Both the position numbers and the translations under genes were made by a program. The notes under the pieces were generated by a model. The model was not told the origin of the DNA and searched no databases. It was given only the letters and a program-made list of their open reading frames with translations. A stretch of DNA of 64,000 bases from Martelella limonii. Lineage in GTDB: Bacteria; Pseudomonadota; Alphaproteobacteria; Rhizobiales; Rhizobiaceae. This document shows positions 1-8,717 of the stretch, piece by piece. Position 1 is the first letter of the stretch, and each line of letters opens with the position of its first letter. The stretch covers positions 62,001 to 126,000 of the forward strand of contig NZ_JABUOU010000010.1 in assembly GCF_013344475.1 (NCBI RefSeq), in the 5' to 3' direction.

Positions 1-374
1 TTCAGGTGATGGACGCCCGGCTTTCCGGCAATGACGCCTCGCTTCAGGCGCCTGTCAGCGCGGATGGCGAGGATGGTGCGGAGCGGATCGATCTTCTGGT
101 CTGCGATGCGCCGCTGCCCGAAGAGCAGGTTTCCGGCATCATCGATGGCGAGCGGCTGCATCTTCGTCTCAAACGCGCGCTTGGAAAGCTGTCCGCCCGC
201 GAAAACCGCGTCATCCGCGCCCGCAAGCTTGCGGATGACGGCGCGACGCTGGCAGAGCTCGGCGCCGAGCTTGGCATCTCGAAGGAACGCGTGCGCCAGA
301 TCGAGAACCGCGCGCTCGAGAAGCTGAAGATGGCCATGACCTCCGAAGGCTCCGTCGAACTCGCGATTGCCTGA
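1..374 (+). CDS. rpoH: RNA polymerase sigma factor, RpoH/sigma-32 type (3' fragment)
   Basis: The reading frame is open at the left edge of the window, so only the last ~124 residues are present. The visible part begins in region 3 (residues around MDARLSGNDASLQAP, the pattern that precedes the linker in RpoH proteins). It ends with a complete region 4.2 helix-turn-helix (TLAELGAELGISKERVRQIE), which contacts the -35 element. RpoH factors direct transcription of heat-shock and stress genes, and rhizobia usually carry two paralogues. The short tail and the diverged region 3 could fit RpoH2, but the paralogue cannot be decided without the N-terminal half. A good terminator follows at 421. Confidence 0.8.
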   Translation, partial: QVMDARLSGNDASLQAPVSADGEDGAERIDLLVCDAPLPEEQVSGIIDGERLHLRLKRALGKLSARENRVIRARKLADDGATLAELGAELGISKERVRQIENRALEKLKMAMTSEGSVELAIA

Positions 375-420
375 GCGCCCATGCAGCTTGCACCGAGCCA
401 TCGATATCGGTGAAAGATTC

Positions 421-457
421 GAGCCGTTCCACATAGCGTGGGACGGCTCGTTTTGTT
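421..457 (+). terminator. Rho-independent terminator after the sigma factor gene
   Basis: A 10-bp stem (GAGCCGTTCC pairing with GGGACGGCTC, one G-T pair) with a 9-nt loop is followed by a T-rich run. It lies 47 bases after the sigma-factor stop codon. The same stem sequence recurs at 643-668 and 47553-47581. Confidence 0.75.
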
Positions 458-485
458 GTCAAACTTTGCCCTTGAATGCAGGGTC

Positions 486-508
486 ATCCTCGTGCTCGAC
501 ACGAGGAT
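486..508. repeat. Small palindromic intergenic repeat (diverged copy)
   Basis: ATCCTCGTG, a 5-nt loop, then CACGAGGAT form a perfect 9-bp hairpin. Arm length and loop size match the element at 36017-36039 (ATCCTCGGG, 5-nt loop, CCCGAGGAT), so this looks like a diverged member of the same rhizobial intergenic repeat family. Nothing else is recognisable between 458 and 642. Confidence 0.5.
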
Positions 509-642
509 CCAGGCCATACGGCAAGCGTTCGCAATAATGCCCAGAAGGCACAATCGCTTGAGCTGCCCGGATCAAGTCCAAACATTTCTCCTGCGGGTTC
601 ATTTGGCGGATGCATCCGAGCTGTGGCTTTATCGGTAGCCTG

Positions 643-668
643 AGCCGTTCCGTCAAAGCGGGACGGCT
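643..668 (-). terminator. 3' hairpin of the M48 protease gene
   Basis: AGCCGTTCC and GGGACGGCT form a 9-bp stem directly beyond the minus-strand stop codon at 669-671. On the minus strand no T-run follows, so this is either a 3'-end stabiliser or an imperfect terminator. Confidence 0.45.
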
Positions 669-2177
669 TTACTGCGAAACGATCTTGACCTTGTCGCCAA
701 CCGAGAGCGTTGCGCCGGGCGTGATCGCATTCAGCACCTGGAAAAGGGCAAGCTTGCGGTTGGTACCCATCATCTGGGCTGCAATGCTGGCCACCGTGTC
801 GCCAGGTTGTACCGTCACGATCCGGATTCTCAGCGGTTTCAGATTGGCGACCTCGCTTGGCGACAGCTTGTGGAACGAGGAGCGTACCGAGGCGGCAACA
901 TTTTGCACCGTGCCGCTGCCGCGCGGGGCGGCGGTCAACAGCCGGTAGATTTCGGCGCCGTCGCGGATGACGGTGACATCGAAGATCCATTCCCCCGCGA
1001 TCGCGGTGGCGGTGGCCGCCGGCATGCCGTTGACGGTGGTCGTTTCCACCGAGCCGTCCACCAGTCCCGTCACCCATCCGCTGCGCATATAGTCCGCCAG
1101 GTCGCGGCGGCCATTGGCCTTGACCCCGTCGAACCGGATCGCGACATCGCCCGGACCCGTCGCGACCACAGCATTTGCCTTGTCCGACATCGAAAAGCCC
1201 GGCGGAACCTGGAAGGCGATCTGCAGCTTCGGATGATAGAAATCGCGGTCGCGGATATAGCCCTGATCGGGATTGCTGCCATAGAGCAGGCCATCGATCC
1301 CGCTCAGGAAATAGTCGCGGCCGATCTCGGAAGAGCCGACATTGGCATAGAGGGAGGCCTGCTGCGCTGCAAGCTCGATCCGGCGCGGCGTATTGGGGTG
1401 GCTCGACAGAAAATCGAGGCTGCCATCCTCGGCACTCGCCGTTTCATACTGGGCATAGGCTGCCATCGAGCGCAGGAAGCGCGAGGCGGCATAGGGATCG
1501 TAACCGGCTTCGGCCAGCATGCGGATGCCGATCGCATCGGCCTCGAGCTCCTGCTGCCGCGAGAAGGCGGCAAGGCGCATCTTGCCGCGCGCGGCAATCT
1601 GGTCGACCTCCGGATTGCCCGGCAGCACTTCGGAGATCACCTCGTTCGAGATCGCCTCCGCCTCTTCGCGGCGCTGGCGTTCAATGCCGTGATTGGCGGT
1701 CACATGCGCCATTTCGTGCGATAGCACGGCGGCAATTTCGGATGCATCCGTTGCAAGCGCCAGAAGGCCGCGGGTCACGTAGAGATAGCCCCCCGGCAGC
1801 GCGAAGGCATTGATGCTCGGCGAGTTCAGGATCGTGATCCGGTAGGTCTGGCGCGGATTTTCCGATACGGCCGTGAGAGCGCCTGCCACGCGCGCCACCA
1901 GTTTCTCCACCTGCGGATCGCGGTACTGGCCGCCATAGGTCTCGAGAATGCGGGGATGTTCGCGCGCGCCCATCGCGGCATTCGGATCGTTGCGCGTCAG
2001 TGCATCGACAGTCTGTTCCGAGACCGCCGGCGTCTCCGGCAGAATGAAGAAAGTATCATTCGTCTGGCATGACGACAGCGCAAGGGCCGCGATCAGGGCG
2101 AACACTGAAGGCTGCATGCCCGAAAGCAAGCGGTTGCGTCTGAAATGCGTGTGGCCGCGGCTGACCTTGTTCACCAT
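669..2177 (-). CDS. M48 family metalloprotease lipoprotein with C-terminal LysM domain
   Basis: A predicted lipoprotein zinc protease acting in the periplasm, probably in envelope quality control like BepA/YfgC, although the substrate is not known. From the chosen start an Arg-rich n-region is followed by a hydrophobic stretch and the lipobox LSSC. The HEMAH zinc motif is near residue 154, and the third ligand lies in the helix with QELEADAIG. The last ~50 residues (VTVQPGDTVASIAAQMMG onward) are a LysM-type peptidoglycan-binding module, a common partner of M48B proteases. I chose the ATG at 2177 because it gives a basic signal-peptide n-region. Starts at 2243, 2210 and 2117 are also open. 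Confidence 0.85.
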   Translation of the reverse strand: MVNKVSRGHTHFRRNRLLSGMQPSVFALIAALALSSCQTNDTFFILPETPAVSEQTVDALTRNDPNAAMGAREHPRILETYGGQYRDPQVEKLVARVAGALTAVSENPRQTYRITILNSPSINAFALPGGYLYVTRGLLALATDASEIAAVLSHEMAHVTANHGIERQRREEAEAISNEVISEVLPGNPEVDQIAARGKMRLAAFSRQQELEADAIGIRMLAEAGYDPYAASRFLRSMAAYAQYETASAEDGSLDFLSSHPNTPRRIELAAQQASLYANVGSSEIGRDYFLSGIDGLLYGSNPDQGYIRDRDFYHPKLQIAFQVPPGFSMSDKANAVVATGPGDVAIRFDGVKANGRRDLADYMRSGWVTGLVDGSVETTTVNGMPAATATAIAGEWIFDVTVIRDGAEIYRLLTAAPRGSGTVQNVAASVRSSFHKLSPSEVANLKPLRIRIVTVQPGDTVASIAAQMMGTNRKLALFQVLNAITPGATLSVGDKVKIVSQ

Positions 2178-2267
2178 GCCTGTCGCGTCTTGAAACGCGT
2201 CCCTGCTCATTGCCGATCGGAGCGTATCCGGTCGTCTACCCATATTTGACGTTCGCCGCGCCGCCGG

Positions 2268-2942
2268 TCAATAGCGCGCTGCAAGACGCCCGTCTTCCAC
2301 AACCAGACGGTGATCCGCAATCGCTTCCACCTCGTCCGGTTCATGCGAGACAATCACAACGGTATTGCCGGATTCGCGATGAAGTTCAAGAAGAAGCCCG
2401 CCCATCTCGCTGCGCATCTCCGGATCGAGTGCGGCAAAGGGTTCATCGAGCAACAGTACCGGCCGGTCGCGCACCAGCGCCCGGGCAAAGGCGGCGCGCT
2501 GGCGTTCGCCGCCGGAAAGCGTGGCCGGTTTGCGTCTGTCATAACCCGCAAGGCCGACCCGCTCCAGTGCATGGCGTGTGCGCTCTCGCCCGGCGGCATC
2601 GAGCTTCAGCGCCGGATCTATGCCGAGTCCGACATTGGTGAAGATGTCGAGATGGGCGAAGAGATTGTTTTCCTGAAATACGACGGTAACCGGACGCTTC
2701 GATACATGCAGCGCATTCATGGTCTCGCCGCCGATCCTGACGAGGCCGCTGTCCGGGGTCTCAAAGCCTGCGATCAGATTGAGAAGCGTCGACTTGCCCG
2801 AGCCGGACCTGCCGGTGACGGCGGTTACCATTCCGCCCGCAATCGTGGCGTCGAACAGGAACGCCTTGTCGCCGAGACGCAGGGAGACACTCTCAAGCGT
2901 GATATCGGCCGGCATGTCAGGCATTGCGGTATCCCTCATCAT
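2268..2942 (-). CDS. thiQ: Thiamine ABC transporter, ATP-binding protein
   Basis: Cytoplasmic ATPase of the ThiBPQ importer, which takes up thiamine, thiamine phosphate and TPP. The 224 residues carry Walker [10 protein letters not shown] (44-52), a Q-loop in VVFQENNLF, the ABC signature LSGGERQR, Walker B VLLLDEPF and the switch His in IVSHEPDE. The short length without a C-terminal regulatory domain is usual for ThiQ. The start overlaps the thiP stop by an ATGA, showing translational coupling. It is the last gene of the riboswitch-controlled thiB-thiP-thiQ operon. Confidence 0.93.
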   Translation of the reverse strand: MMRDTAMPDMPADITLESVSLRLGDKAFLFDATIAGGMVTAVTGRSGSGKSTLLNLIAGFETPDSGLVRIGGETMNALHVSKRPVTVVFQENNLFAHLDIFTNVGLGIDPALKLDAAGRERTRHALERVGLAGYDRRKPATLSGGERQRAAFARALVRDRPVLLLDEPFAALDPEMRSEMGGLLLELHRESGNTVVIVSHEPDEVEAIADHRLVVEDGRLAARY

Positions 2943-4552
2943 CTGGCCTCCGGCGCTCTCGTTCCCGCGATCATCAGCACGAGGCAGAGCGCGCCGAGCA
3001 GCAGCGCCAGCCCGTCCGCATCTGCGGTGCGATAGCTGCCGAGACGGCTGTAGAGCAGCCAGGGCAGAGTGGTAAGGTCATCGCCGCCGAAGAGCGCAAC
3101 GGCTCCAAGATCGCCGAGCGACAACGCCATGGCAAAGGAAAGCGCCGTCAGCAGGGGCCGCTTCAGCCCCGGCCAGTCGACGATGCGGATCCGGGCGAGG
3201 CCGGAAAGGCCGAGACTGGCCGAAAGCCTTGCGGTGCGAGCCCGGTGCACCGCGATTGCCGGCTGCAGCACGCGCAGCACGAAGGGAAGCGCCATCAGCG
3301 CATTGATGCCGGCCACGATCACCGGGGCTGCGGCATCCGTCAGGCCTGCCGGGCGCAGAAGCAGGAACCAGCCCGTCCCAAGGACGATCGGCGGCACCAG
3401 CAGCACCAGCGATCCCATGGCTGCGATCGTTGCGCGGAAGCCCCGGGCGGCGGGTCCCGGGCGTTTCGATGCGGCGACAGCGCCGGTCGCGGTGATGAAG
3501 GCAAGCGCGATCGCAAGCGAGATCAGGGCGGCGCCAAGCGCGATCCCAAGGCTTGTTGCCGTGGCATGCAGGAAGACCCGCTCGCCGATCAGCCTCAGGA
3601 GATCGGCTTTCAGTCCCTTGACGAGGATGATGGCAAGCGGCAGGGCCAGCCAGACGGTGAATGCGCTGATCAGGGCACCGTCCGCAAGCGCCCCGATGCG
3701 GCGCGCGCCATCCGGCCGGTCCAGCGCCGTCTCCGCGCTGGAGCCGGGGTCCGAGGCTTTCGGCAGGAAGGCCAGCGCGATCAGCACCGCGCCGGACAGC
3801 GCGATCTGCAGCCCCGCAAGGGCGACGGCGCGCGAGGGATTGAAGTCGAACCGGAGCGCCTGGTAGATCGCGACCTCGATCGTGGTGGCCGCCGGCCCGC
3901 CGCCGAGGATCAACACGAGCGTGAAGGATGTGGCGCAGAGCATGAAGATCAGCCCGGCAACGCCCGCAATCAGCGGCGCGATCACCGGCCATTCGATGAA
4001 GCGGAACACCGCGCGGCCGGGCATGGAGAGCATGGCGGCGGAGCGGAAATATTCCTGCGGCACCCGTTCCAGCCCCGCCAGAAGCAGCCGGGCCGCGAGC
4101 GGCAGGTTGAAATAGACATGGGCAAGCAGAATGCCCTGAAGGCCGTAGATCTGCAGCGGACGGCCGAATCCCGCAAGGGTCAGGAGATCGTTGGCGAGCC
4201 CCTGCCGACCCCAGATGCCGAGCAGGCCAAGCGCGCCGATCAGGACCGGCAGTCCGAGCGGAACCGCCATCAGCCGCACGATCCAGAGCCTGCCCGGAAA
4301 GTGCGGACGCCGCGCAAGCGCGCGGGCGACGGGGATCGCAAGGGCAACTGAGATCACGGTCGAGAGCGCTGCCTGCCACAGCGTGAAGCGGAGGATGCGC
4401 CAGATATAGGGCTCGTCGAAGACGGCGACGGCGTCCTCGATCCGTCCGAAACCGGACAGTGCCGCGAGCGCCACGAGGATGAAGCCGAAGACGGCGGCAA
4501 GGGCGGCGATCCCGTAGCCATAGCTGCGCTGCCGTTCGGCTGCCGAGATCAT
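2939..4552 (-). CDS. thiP: Thiamine ABC transporter permease
   Basis: Inner-membrane permease of the thiamine importer. The 537-residue chain contains two tandem permease domains (about residues 60-260 and 330-530), each with about six hydrophobic segments and a cytoplasmic EAA-like loop (for example [20 protein letters not shown] in the first half). This fused double-domain architecture is typical of ThiP/FbpB-type permeases. It lies 34 bases after thiB and overlaps thiQ by 4 bases. Assignment to thiamine rather than iron rests on the ThiB neighbour and the TPP riboswitch. Confidence 0.92.
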   Translation of the reverse strand: MISAAERQRSYGYGIAALAAVFGFILVALAALSGFGRIEDAVAVFDEPYIWRILRFTLWQAALSTVISVALAIPVARALARRPHFPGRLWIVRLMAVPLGLPVLIGALGLLGIWGRQGLANDLLTLAGFGRPLQIYGLQGILLAHVYFNLPLAARLLLAGLERVPQEYFRSAAMLSMPGRAVFRFIEWPVIAPLIAGVAGLIFMLCATSFTLVLILGGGPAATTIEVAIYQALRFDFNPSRAVALAGLQIALSGAVLIALAFLPKASDPGSSAETALDRPDGARRIGALADGALISAFTVWLALPLAIILVKGLKADLLRLIGERVFLHATATSLGIALGAALISLAIALAFITATGAVAASKRPGPAARGFRATIAAMGSLVLLVPPIVLGTGWFLLLRPAGLTDAAAPVIVAGINALMALPFVLRVLQPAIAVHRARTARLSASLGLSGLARIRIVDWPGLKRPLLTALSFAMALSLGDLGAVALFGGDDLTTLPWLLYSRLGSYRTADADGLALLLGALCLVLMIAGTRAPEAR

Positions 4553-4586
4553 CCCTGGTTCATCTCCGGCATAAACCCATCCATCT

Positions 4587-5594
4587 TCAACGGGCGCTCA
4601 TCGCGTTCAGCCATTCATCGATCCAGATCTGACGGTTCTCGGCAATCGTCTCCGGCGAAAACTGAAGCGTCTTTTCGGGCTTCACCGCATTTTCGAAGGC
4701 TGCGGGCAGCGGATCGGTGGTCGGGGCGACCGGCATCATCCAGTTATGGGTCGGGATCGCATCCTGAAAGCCTGGCGTCAGGATGAATTCGAGAAAGGAG
4801 CGCGCAAGCTCCGGATCGTCGGCCATCGCCGTCATCGCGGCAACCTCGATCTGGATATAGAGCCCGTCCTTGAAATCGATCGCCTTGTAGCGGTCGCTGT
4901 TTTCCTCGATCTCGTGATAGGCCGGCGAGGTGGTGTAGGAAAGCACCATCGGCGCCTCGCCGCTGGTGAACAGGCCATAGGCCTCCGACCAGCCGGGAGC
5001 GACGGTCAGGATCCGGTCGGACAGTTTTTCCCATTGTGCGGCGGCATCATCGCCATAGACGGCCTTCATCCACAGCAGCATGCCGAGCCCCGGCGTCGAT
5101 GTGCGCGGATCCTCGATCACCAGCTTCTGGTCGGCCGGACCATCGATCAGCTCGTCCAGCGTCGAGGGCGTGTTCGAGATGCTCTTTGTGTCGTAGACGA
5201 TATCGAAATAGCCATAGTCGAAGGGCACGAACACATCATCTGCGAAACCGCCGGGGATTGCGGCGGCCTCTGTTGCAACGCCGGACTTTGCGAAAAATCC
5301 GGTTTCCTTCGCCTCGTGGATGAGGTTGTTGTCGAGGCCGAGAACGATATCGGCGGGGCTCGACTTGCCTTCGAGCTTCAAGCGGTTGAGGAGCGCAACG
5401 CCGTCGGCAACGCTCACGAATTTGAGGGTGCAGCCGCACTCGGCTTCGAATGCCGTCTTGACCAGAGGGCCCGGCCCCCATTCGGCATCGAAGCTTTCAT
5501 AGGTATAGACGGTCAGCACCTTTTCCTCGGCTGCAGCGGCCGGCAGGGCAGCGAGCGTTGCAAGGGCTGCAATGGCAAAAGCTGTGCGGGTCAT
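4587..5594 (-). CDS. thiB: Thiamine-binding periplasmic protein
   Basis: Substrate-binding protein of the thiamine importer. It has 335 residues with a signal peptide ending near LAALPAAAA. The mature N-terminus [10 protein letters not shown] is the characteristic ThiB opening, followed by a type-2 periplasmic-binding fold with a family-typical Cys pair (ECGC). Later segments ([33 protein letters not shown]) match the ThiB ligand pocket region, where aromatic residues stack on the thiazole and pyrimidine rings. A very strong ribosome-binding site, AAAGGAGG, lies 9 bases before the ATG. It can be hidden in a hairpin (5598-5640), which fits control by the upstream riboswitch. Confidence 0.93.
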   Translation of the reverse strand: MTRTAFAIAALATLAALPAAAAEEKVLTVYTYESFDAEWGPGPLVKTAFEAECGCTLKFVSVADGVALLNRLKLEGKSSPADIVLGLDNNLIHEAKETGFFAKSGVATEAAAIPGGFADDVFVPFDYGYFDIVYDTKSISNTPSTLDELIDGPADQKLVIEDPRTSTPGLGMLLWMKAVYGDDAAAQWEKLSDRILTVAPGWSEAYGLFTSGEAPMVLSYTTSPAYHEIEENSDRYKAIDFKDGLYIQIEVAAMTAMADDPELARSFLEFILTPGFQDAIPTHNWMMPVAPTTDPLPAAFENAVKPEKTLQFSPETIAENRQIWIDEWLNAMSAR

Positions 5595-5597
5595 GAT

Positions 5598-5640
5598 GAC
5601 GCCTCCTTTTTATTCGATAACAGAATGGGAAAAGGGCGTC
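5598..5640 (-). promoter_or_regulatory. Ribosome-binding-site sequestering hairpin (riboswitch expression platform)
   Basis: GACGCC (5598-5603) pairs with GGCGTC (5635-5640) and CTTTT (5606-5610) pairs with AAAAG (5630-5634). This encloses the whole thiB Shine-Dalgarno sequence in the stem. The position between aptamer and start codon is where a translational OFF switch would sit. Confidence 0.6.
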
Positions 5641-5647
5641 TGGCGCG

Positions 5648-5730
5648 TCTAATCCCTCCGCCGGTGCTAGCCGGATCAGGTTCCTCGGGTTGGCCTCAGG
5701 CCTCTCAGCGACAATCGCACCCCGTTAGAG
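5648..5730 (-). ncRNA. TPP riboswitch (THI element) upstream of thiBPQ
   Basis: Read on the minus strand, the segment contains the conserved THI-box blocks GGGGTGC, CTGAGAGG, ACCTGATCCGG and CACCGGCGGAGGGA in the correct order. The flanks TCTAA (5725-5729) and TTAGA (5648-5652) can close the P1 stem. TPP riboswitches bind thiamine pyrophosphate and switch off biosynthesis and transport genes. The location ahead of thiB is the expected one. Confidence 0.95.
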
Positions 5731-5960
5731 CTGATCCACACCTATCGCGGCGCCCATGCCATTGCAAGAGGCGCCCGATTTGAAAAAATGGCCCGGAGAC
5801 ATTAGGTAAAGGGCGCGTCCGGCGCGCCGGATGCAACATCGTCGTCATGCAAAGATAAGCGTGTCGGCTCATCCTTCAGGGGGCGAAAGCGCTCTGGAAA
5901 CCGGAAACGGCGTGGTCGCAAGGCGTCCGCGTGCAGTGTACAAAGGAAGGAGCACACGAA

Positions 5961-6398
5961 ATGACTGAAGCCAAAACAGGCGATCTCGTTCGTATTCATT
6001 ATACCGGAACCCTCAATGACGGTTCCACCTTCGACAGTTCGGAAGGCCGCCAGCCGCTTGAATTTACCGTGGGCGCCGGCCAGATCATTCCCGGCCTCGA
6101 CCGCGAGATCGCAGGCATGAATGTCGGCGACAGCCGCGACGTCAAGGTCGTCTCGACCGAGGCATACGGTCCGCATGATCCGCAGAAGGTTCAGGTCGTG
6201 CCGCGTTCGGCGATGCCGCAGGAGATCGAGGTTGCGCCCGGAATGCAGCTTCAGGCCCGCACGCCCGATGGCCAGACCGTGCCGCTGATCGTGACCAAGG
6301 TCGAAGAGCAGGAAGTCACGGTGGACGCCAATCATCCGCTGGCAGGACAGGACCTGAACTTCGCCGTGGAGCTGGTCGAGATCGTCAAGGCAGCCTGA
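5961..6398 (+). CDS. FKBP-type peptidyl-prolyl cis-trans isomerase
   Basis: A 145-residue protein predicted to isomerise Xaa-Pro bonds and act as a folding helper in the cytoplasm (no signal peptide). The N-terminal half has the FKBP core pattern VRIHYTGTLNDGSTFDSSEGRQPLEFTVGAGQIIPGLDREIAGMNVGDSRDV, with an insert-in-flap (IF) domain after it as in SlyD proteins. It lacks the His-rich metal-binding tail of E. coli SlyD. The start at 5961 is preceded by AAGGAAGGAG; an upstream in-frame ATG at 5931 has no such signal. It is monocistronic, with a strong terminator at 6503. Confidence 0.9.
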   Translation: MTEAKTGDLVRIHYTGTLNDGSTFDSSEGRQPLEFTVGAGQIIPGLDREIAGMNVGDSRDVKVVSTEAYGPHDPQKVQVVPRSAMPQEIEVAPGMQLQARTPDGQTVPLIVTKVEEQEVTVDANHPLAGQDLNFAVELVEIVKAA

Positions 6399-6502
6399 CC
6401 GAGGGGTGCACGCGACGCTTTTTGCAGATGTGAAAATATTGCGGCGCGAAGGTGGCAGCTTGCCTTTATTTCGCCATTTTTTGGCTGAATGGCTTTGCTG
6501 GC

Positions 6503-6540
6503 AGGGGCTGGGATGCAACTCTGCATGCCGGCCCCTTTTT
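6503..6540 (+). terminator. Rho-independent terminator after the FKBP gene
   Basis: A long stem (AGGGGCTGGGATGCA pairing with TGCATGCCGGCCCCT, with two mismatched positions) has a 4-nt loop and is followed by five T residues. In the rest of the 6399-6773 gap I see a T-rich tract near 6600 but no gene or clear promoter. Confidence 0.8.
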
Positions 6541-6773
6541 GGTGAGTGAAAATCAATGCCGGATTCCCGGAGCCTTTGTTCTCTCGACCTTAAAATTTCC
6601 TTTTTTTTGTTGGAACCGGAAGCGGTTTTCCTCGTTTGGGAGTCGTTCGCGGCAGCTTTAGCATCGCCAGCATAGCATTGTTGTATTTGCCCTTTCGGCA
6701 CCTTAAGGGGATAGCCCTGTTGCCCTGCACCATTTCTGATTATCTAGCCATTTGAACCTGACGGGAAATTCGC

Positions 6774-8393
6774 ATGAAGAGACGAACCTTTCTGGCCCAG
6801 ACAGCGGTTGGCGCACTTGCATTGTCCGGTGTTGCCGGCACGGCGCTTGCGCAGCAGGCTGTCGAACCAGGAAAGATGCCTGAGGCGAACGCCACCGTCG
6901 ATGCCGGTGGTCCGCCTCCTGACGCCTTCAATTTCGACAAGCTTACGGAGCAGATGAAGGCCGCGGCATCACAGCCCTATGAGGAACCTTCCCAGGAGGT
7001 TCCAGCACCTTTCAATGACCTGCAATATGATGACTACCGCGCGATCCGCTACGATCCCAACAAGGCGATCTGGCGTGATCAGTCGGATTTCCAGCTGCAG
7101 GCCTTTGCGCTCGGCTGGCTGTTCAAGACGCCGGTCGACATCTACGAGGTTGCCGATGGCGAAGCCGAGAAGCTCGTCTTCACCGGCGATGACTTCATCT
7201 ATCGCGAGCCGCTGAATGTCGACCAGTTCCATGGCGTCAAGCTGCCGGGCGTGGCAGGCTTCAGGATCAACTATCCGCTCAACCGGCCGGAAGTCTCCGA
7301 TGAGCTGATCTCGTTCCTCGGCTCGTCCTATTTCCGTGCGCTCGGCCAGGGCAATCTTTACGGGCTTTCGGCGCGGGGCCTTGCGGTCAACACCGCGACG
7401 AGCCAGGGCGAGGAATTTCCGCGCTTTTCGGCGTTCTACATCATGCGGCCCGCGTCTGAGAACGACAAGATCACGGTGTTCGCCGCGCTCGACGGTCCGA
7501 GCGTGACCGGCGCCTATCGTTTCGTGATCACGCCGGGCAAGAACACCCGCATGGATGTGACGGCGCGACTCTTTTTCCGGAACGATATCGAGCGTCTGGG
7601 CGTTGCTCCCATGACATCGATGTTCCTGTTCGGGCCGGCCAATCATCATGCCTTTGATGATTACCGCGAACGGGTGCATGACAGTGAAGGTCTCAAGATT
7701 GTCCGGGCCGACGGGACGGAGTTGTGGCGTAACCTGCAGAATGCAAAGTCGCTCGCCAATTCCTTCTTCGGCGAAACCAATCCGCGCGCGTTCGGTCTCT
7801 ACCAGCGCCACCGCGAATTTGCGGATTACCAGGATGCCGAGGCCCATTACGAACGCCGCCCGTCACTCCTGGTGGAGCCGGTCGGAAATTGGGGCAAGGG
7901 AACGATCTCTCTGGTCGAAATCCCGACGGACAAGGAAGTCAACGACAACATCGTTTGCTTCTGGCAGCCCGAAAGCCCCGCCAGGAAGGGCGGTTCCGCC
8001 GAATTCGGATACCGGCTGACCTGGGGTACGATCGAAGAGGATCAGGGGCGTCTCGCCCGCGTGATCGATATTCGAAGCGGCGAGGGCGGTGTTTCCGGCG
8101 TCGCCAACAAGGACGATAACGTGCGCAAGCTCGTTGTCGATTTTGCAGGCGGGCCGCTCGATGACATGGCACCCGGTTCGGAACTTCAGGAGCGCCTGCA
8201 CATTACCAATGGAGAGATCGTGCATTCAACGGTGTCTTCTGTCAGGGGCCAGGGTGTCTGGCGGCTGGCGATAGACGTGAAGCCCGCCGGGGATGCACCG
8301 GTGGAAATTGTAGCGGCTCTGACAGACGGAAGCCGCGATGTGAGTGAAGTATGGTTATATCAGTGGAGACAAGGCGATGACCAACCAGATTAA
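6774..8393 (+). CDS. opgG: Glucan biosynthesis protein, OpgG/OpgD (MdoG) family, Tat-exported
   Basis: Periplasmic protein for osmoregulated periplasmic glucan (OPG) synthesis; family members shape or branch the beta-glucan released by OpgH. The N-terminus has a twin-arginine signal (KRRTFLAQTAVGALALSG) with cleavage near ALAQQA. A Tat signal is a feature of OpgD rather than E. coli OpgG, so OpgD is an alternative name. The mature part contains the MdoG pattern YDDYRAIRYDPNKAIW and segments such as VAGFRINYPLNRP. Length (539) is normal. The downstream small ORF overlaps its stop by 17 bases, and opgH and opgC follow. Confidence 0.9.
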   Translation: MKRRTFLAQTAVGALALSGVAGTALAQQAVEPGKMPEANATVDAGGPPPDAFNFDKLTEQMKAAASQPYEEPSQEVPAPFNDLQYDDYRAIRYDPNKAIWRDQSDFQLQAFALGWLFKTPVDIYEVADGEAEKLVFTGDDFIYREPLNVDQFHGVKLPGVAGFRINYPLNRPEVSDELISFLGSSYFRALGQGNLYGLSARGLAVNTATSQGEEFPRFSAFYIMRPASENDKITVFAALDGPSVTGAYRFVITPGKNTRMDVTARLFFRNDIERLGVAPMTSMFLFGPANHHAFDDYRERVHDSEGLKIVRADGTELWRNLQNAKSLANSFFGETNPRAFGLYQRHREFADYQDAEAHYERRPSLLVEPVGNWGKGTISLVEIPTDKEVNDNIVCFWQPESPARKGGSAEFGYRLTWGTIEEDQGRLARVIDIRSGEGGVSGVANKDDNVRKLVVDFAGGPLDDMAPGSELQERLHITNGEIVHSTVSSVRGQGVWRLAIDVKPAGDAPVEIVAALTDGSRDVSEVWLYQWRQGDDQPD

Positions 8394-8553
8394 TGGGTCA
8401 GACCATAAGACTGAATTCAGCCGGTTTCTCCCGGCTTCAGCGCCGCTCCCCATGCCCGAGCAGTTGCTCGAGCGTCCGCGCCATCAGGGCGTGATCGCGA
8501 CGATCCTGTCGCCGGTCATGCTTTGGCAGCGTCCGCGCTCGGCACGGCTTTAG
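8377..8553 (+). CDS. Small 58-residue protein between opgG and opgH (function unknown)
   Basis: The start overlaps the 3' end of opgG (stop at 8393), suggesting translational coupling, and a GGAGACAAGG stretch precedes the ATG. The protein is soluble-looking, Pro- and Arg-rich, with a central SAPLPMPEQ segment and a basic end (LWQRPRSARL). The SAPLPMPEQ part recalls the Pro-rich N-terminal leaders of longer OpgH/MdoH proteins, while the OpgH encoded next begins directly with a membrane helix. It may therefore be a separated OpgH N-terminal segment or an independent small partner. This is inference; I do not recognise a named family. Confidence 0.6.
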   Translation: MTNQINGSDHKTEFSRFLPASAPLPMPEQLLERPRHQGVIATILSPVMLWQRPRSARL

Positions 8554-8557
8554 GACA

Positions 8558-8580
8558 ATTGCGGGCCGTCAGAGGCCCGC
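8558..8580 (+). promoter_or_regulatory. GC-rich hairpin after the small opg ORF
   Basis: ATTGCGGGCC and GGCCCGCAAT pair perfectly around a short loop just after the small ORF stop. No T-run follows, so it may protect the 3' end of the upstream mRNA or pause transcription before the terminator-like hairpin at 8602. Confidence 0.45.
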
Positions 8581-8601
8581 AATGAGCGGCAAGACATGCG
8601 A

Positions 8602-8636
8602 GCGGGGCTGTGTTCCTCCCAGGGCAGCCCCGCTTT
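8602..8636 (+). terminator. Terminator-like hairpin between the small ORF and opgH
   Basis: GCGGGGCTG pairs perfectly with CAGCCCCGC and is followed by TTT. It would end or attenuate the opgG transcript about 80 bases before opgH, so opgH-opgC may have its own promoter or be expressed at a lower level. Confidence 0.6.
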
Positions 8637-8717
8637 CCACGTTTAAAGGGTAGAAATCCGGTATTCTCTGCCAACCGCGACCCCAAAGGTGCGGTTTTGC
8701 GGTTTTAAGGATCACCA

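Noticed and set aside
2924-4351. 475-codon open frame on the plus strand
   Set aside because: Antisense to thiP, whose permease motifs and operon context are clear. The translation is low-complexity and Arg/Gln-rich.
5802-6701. 299-codon open frame on the minus strand covering the FKBP gene
   Set aside because: The plus-strand FKBP protein has unmistakable motifs, and the minus frame shows none.
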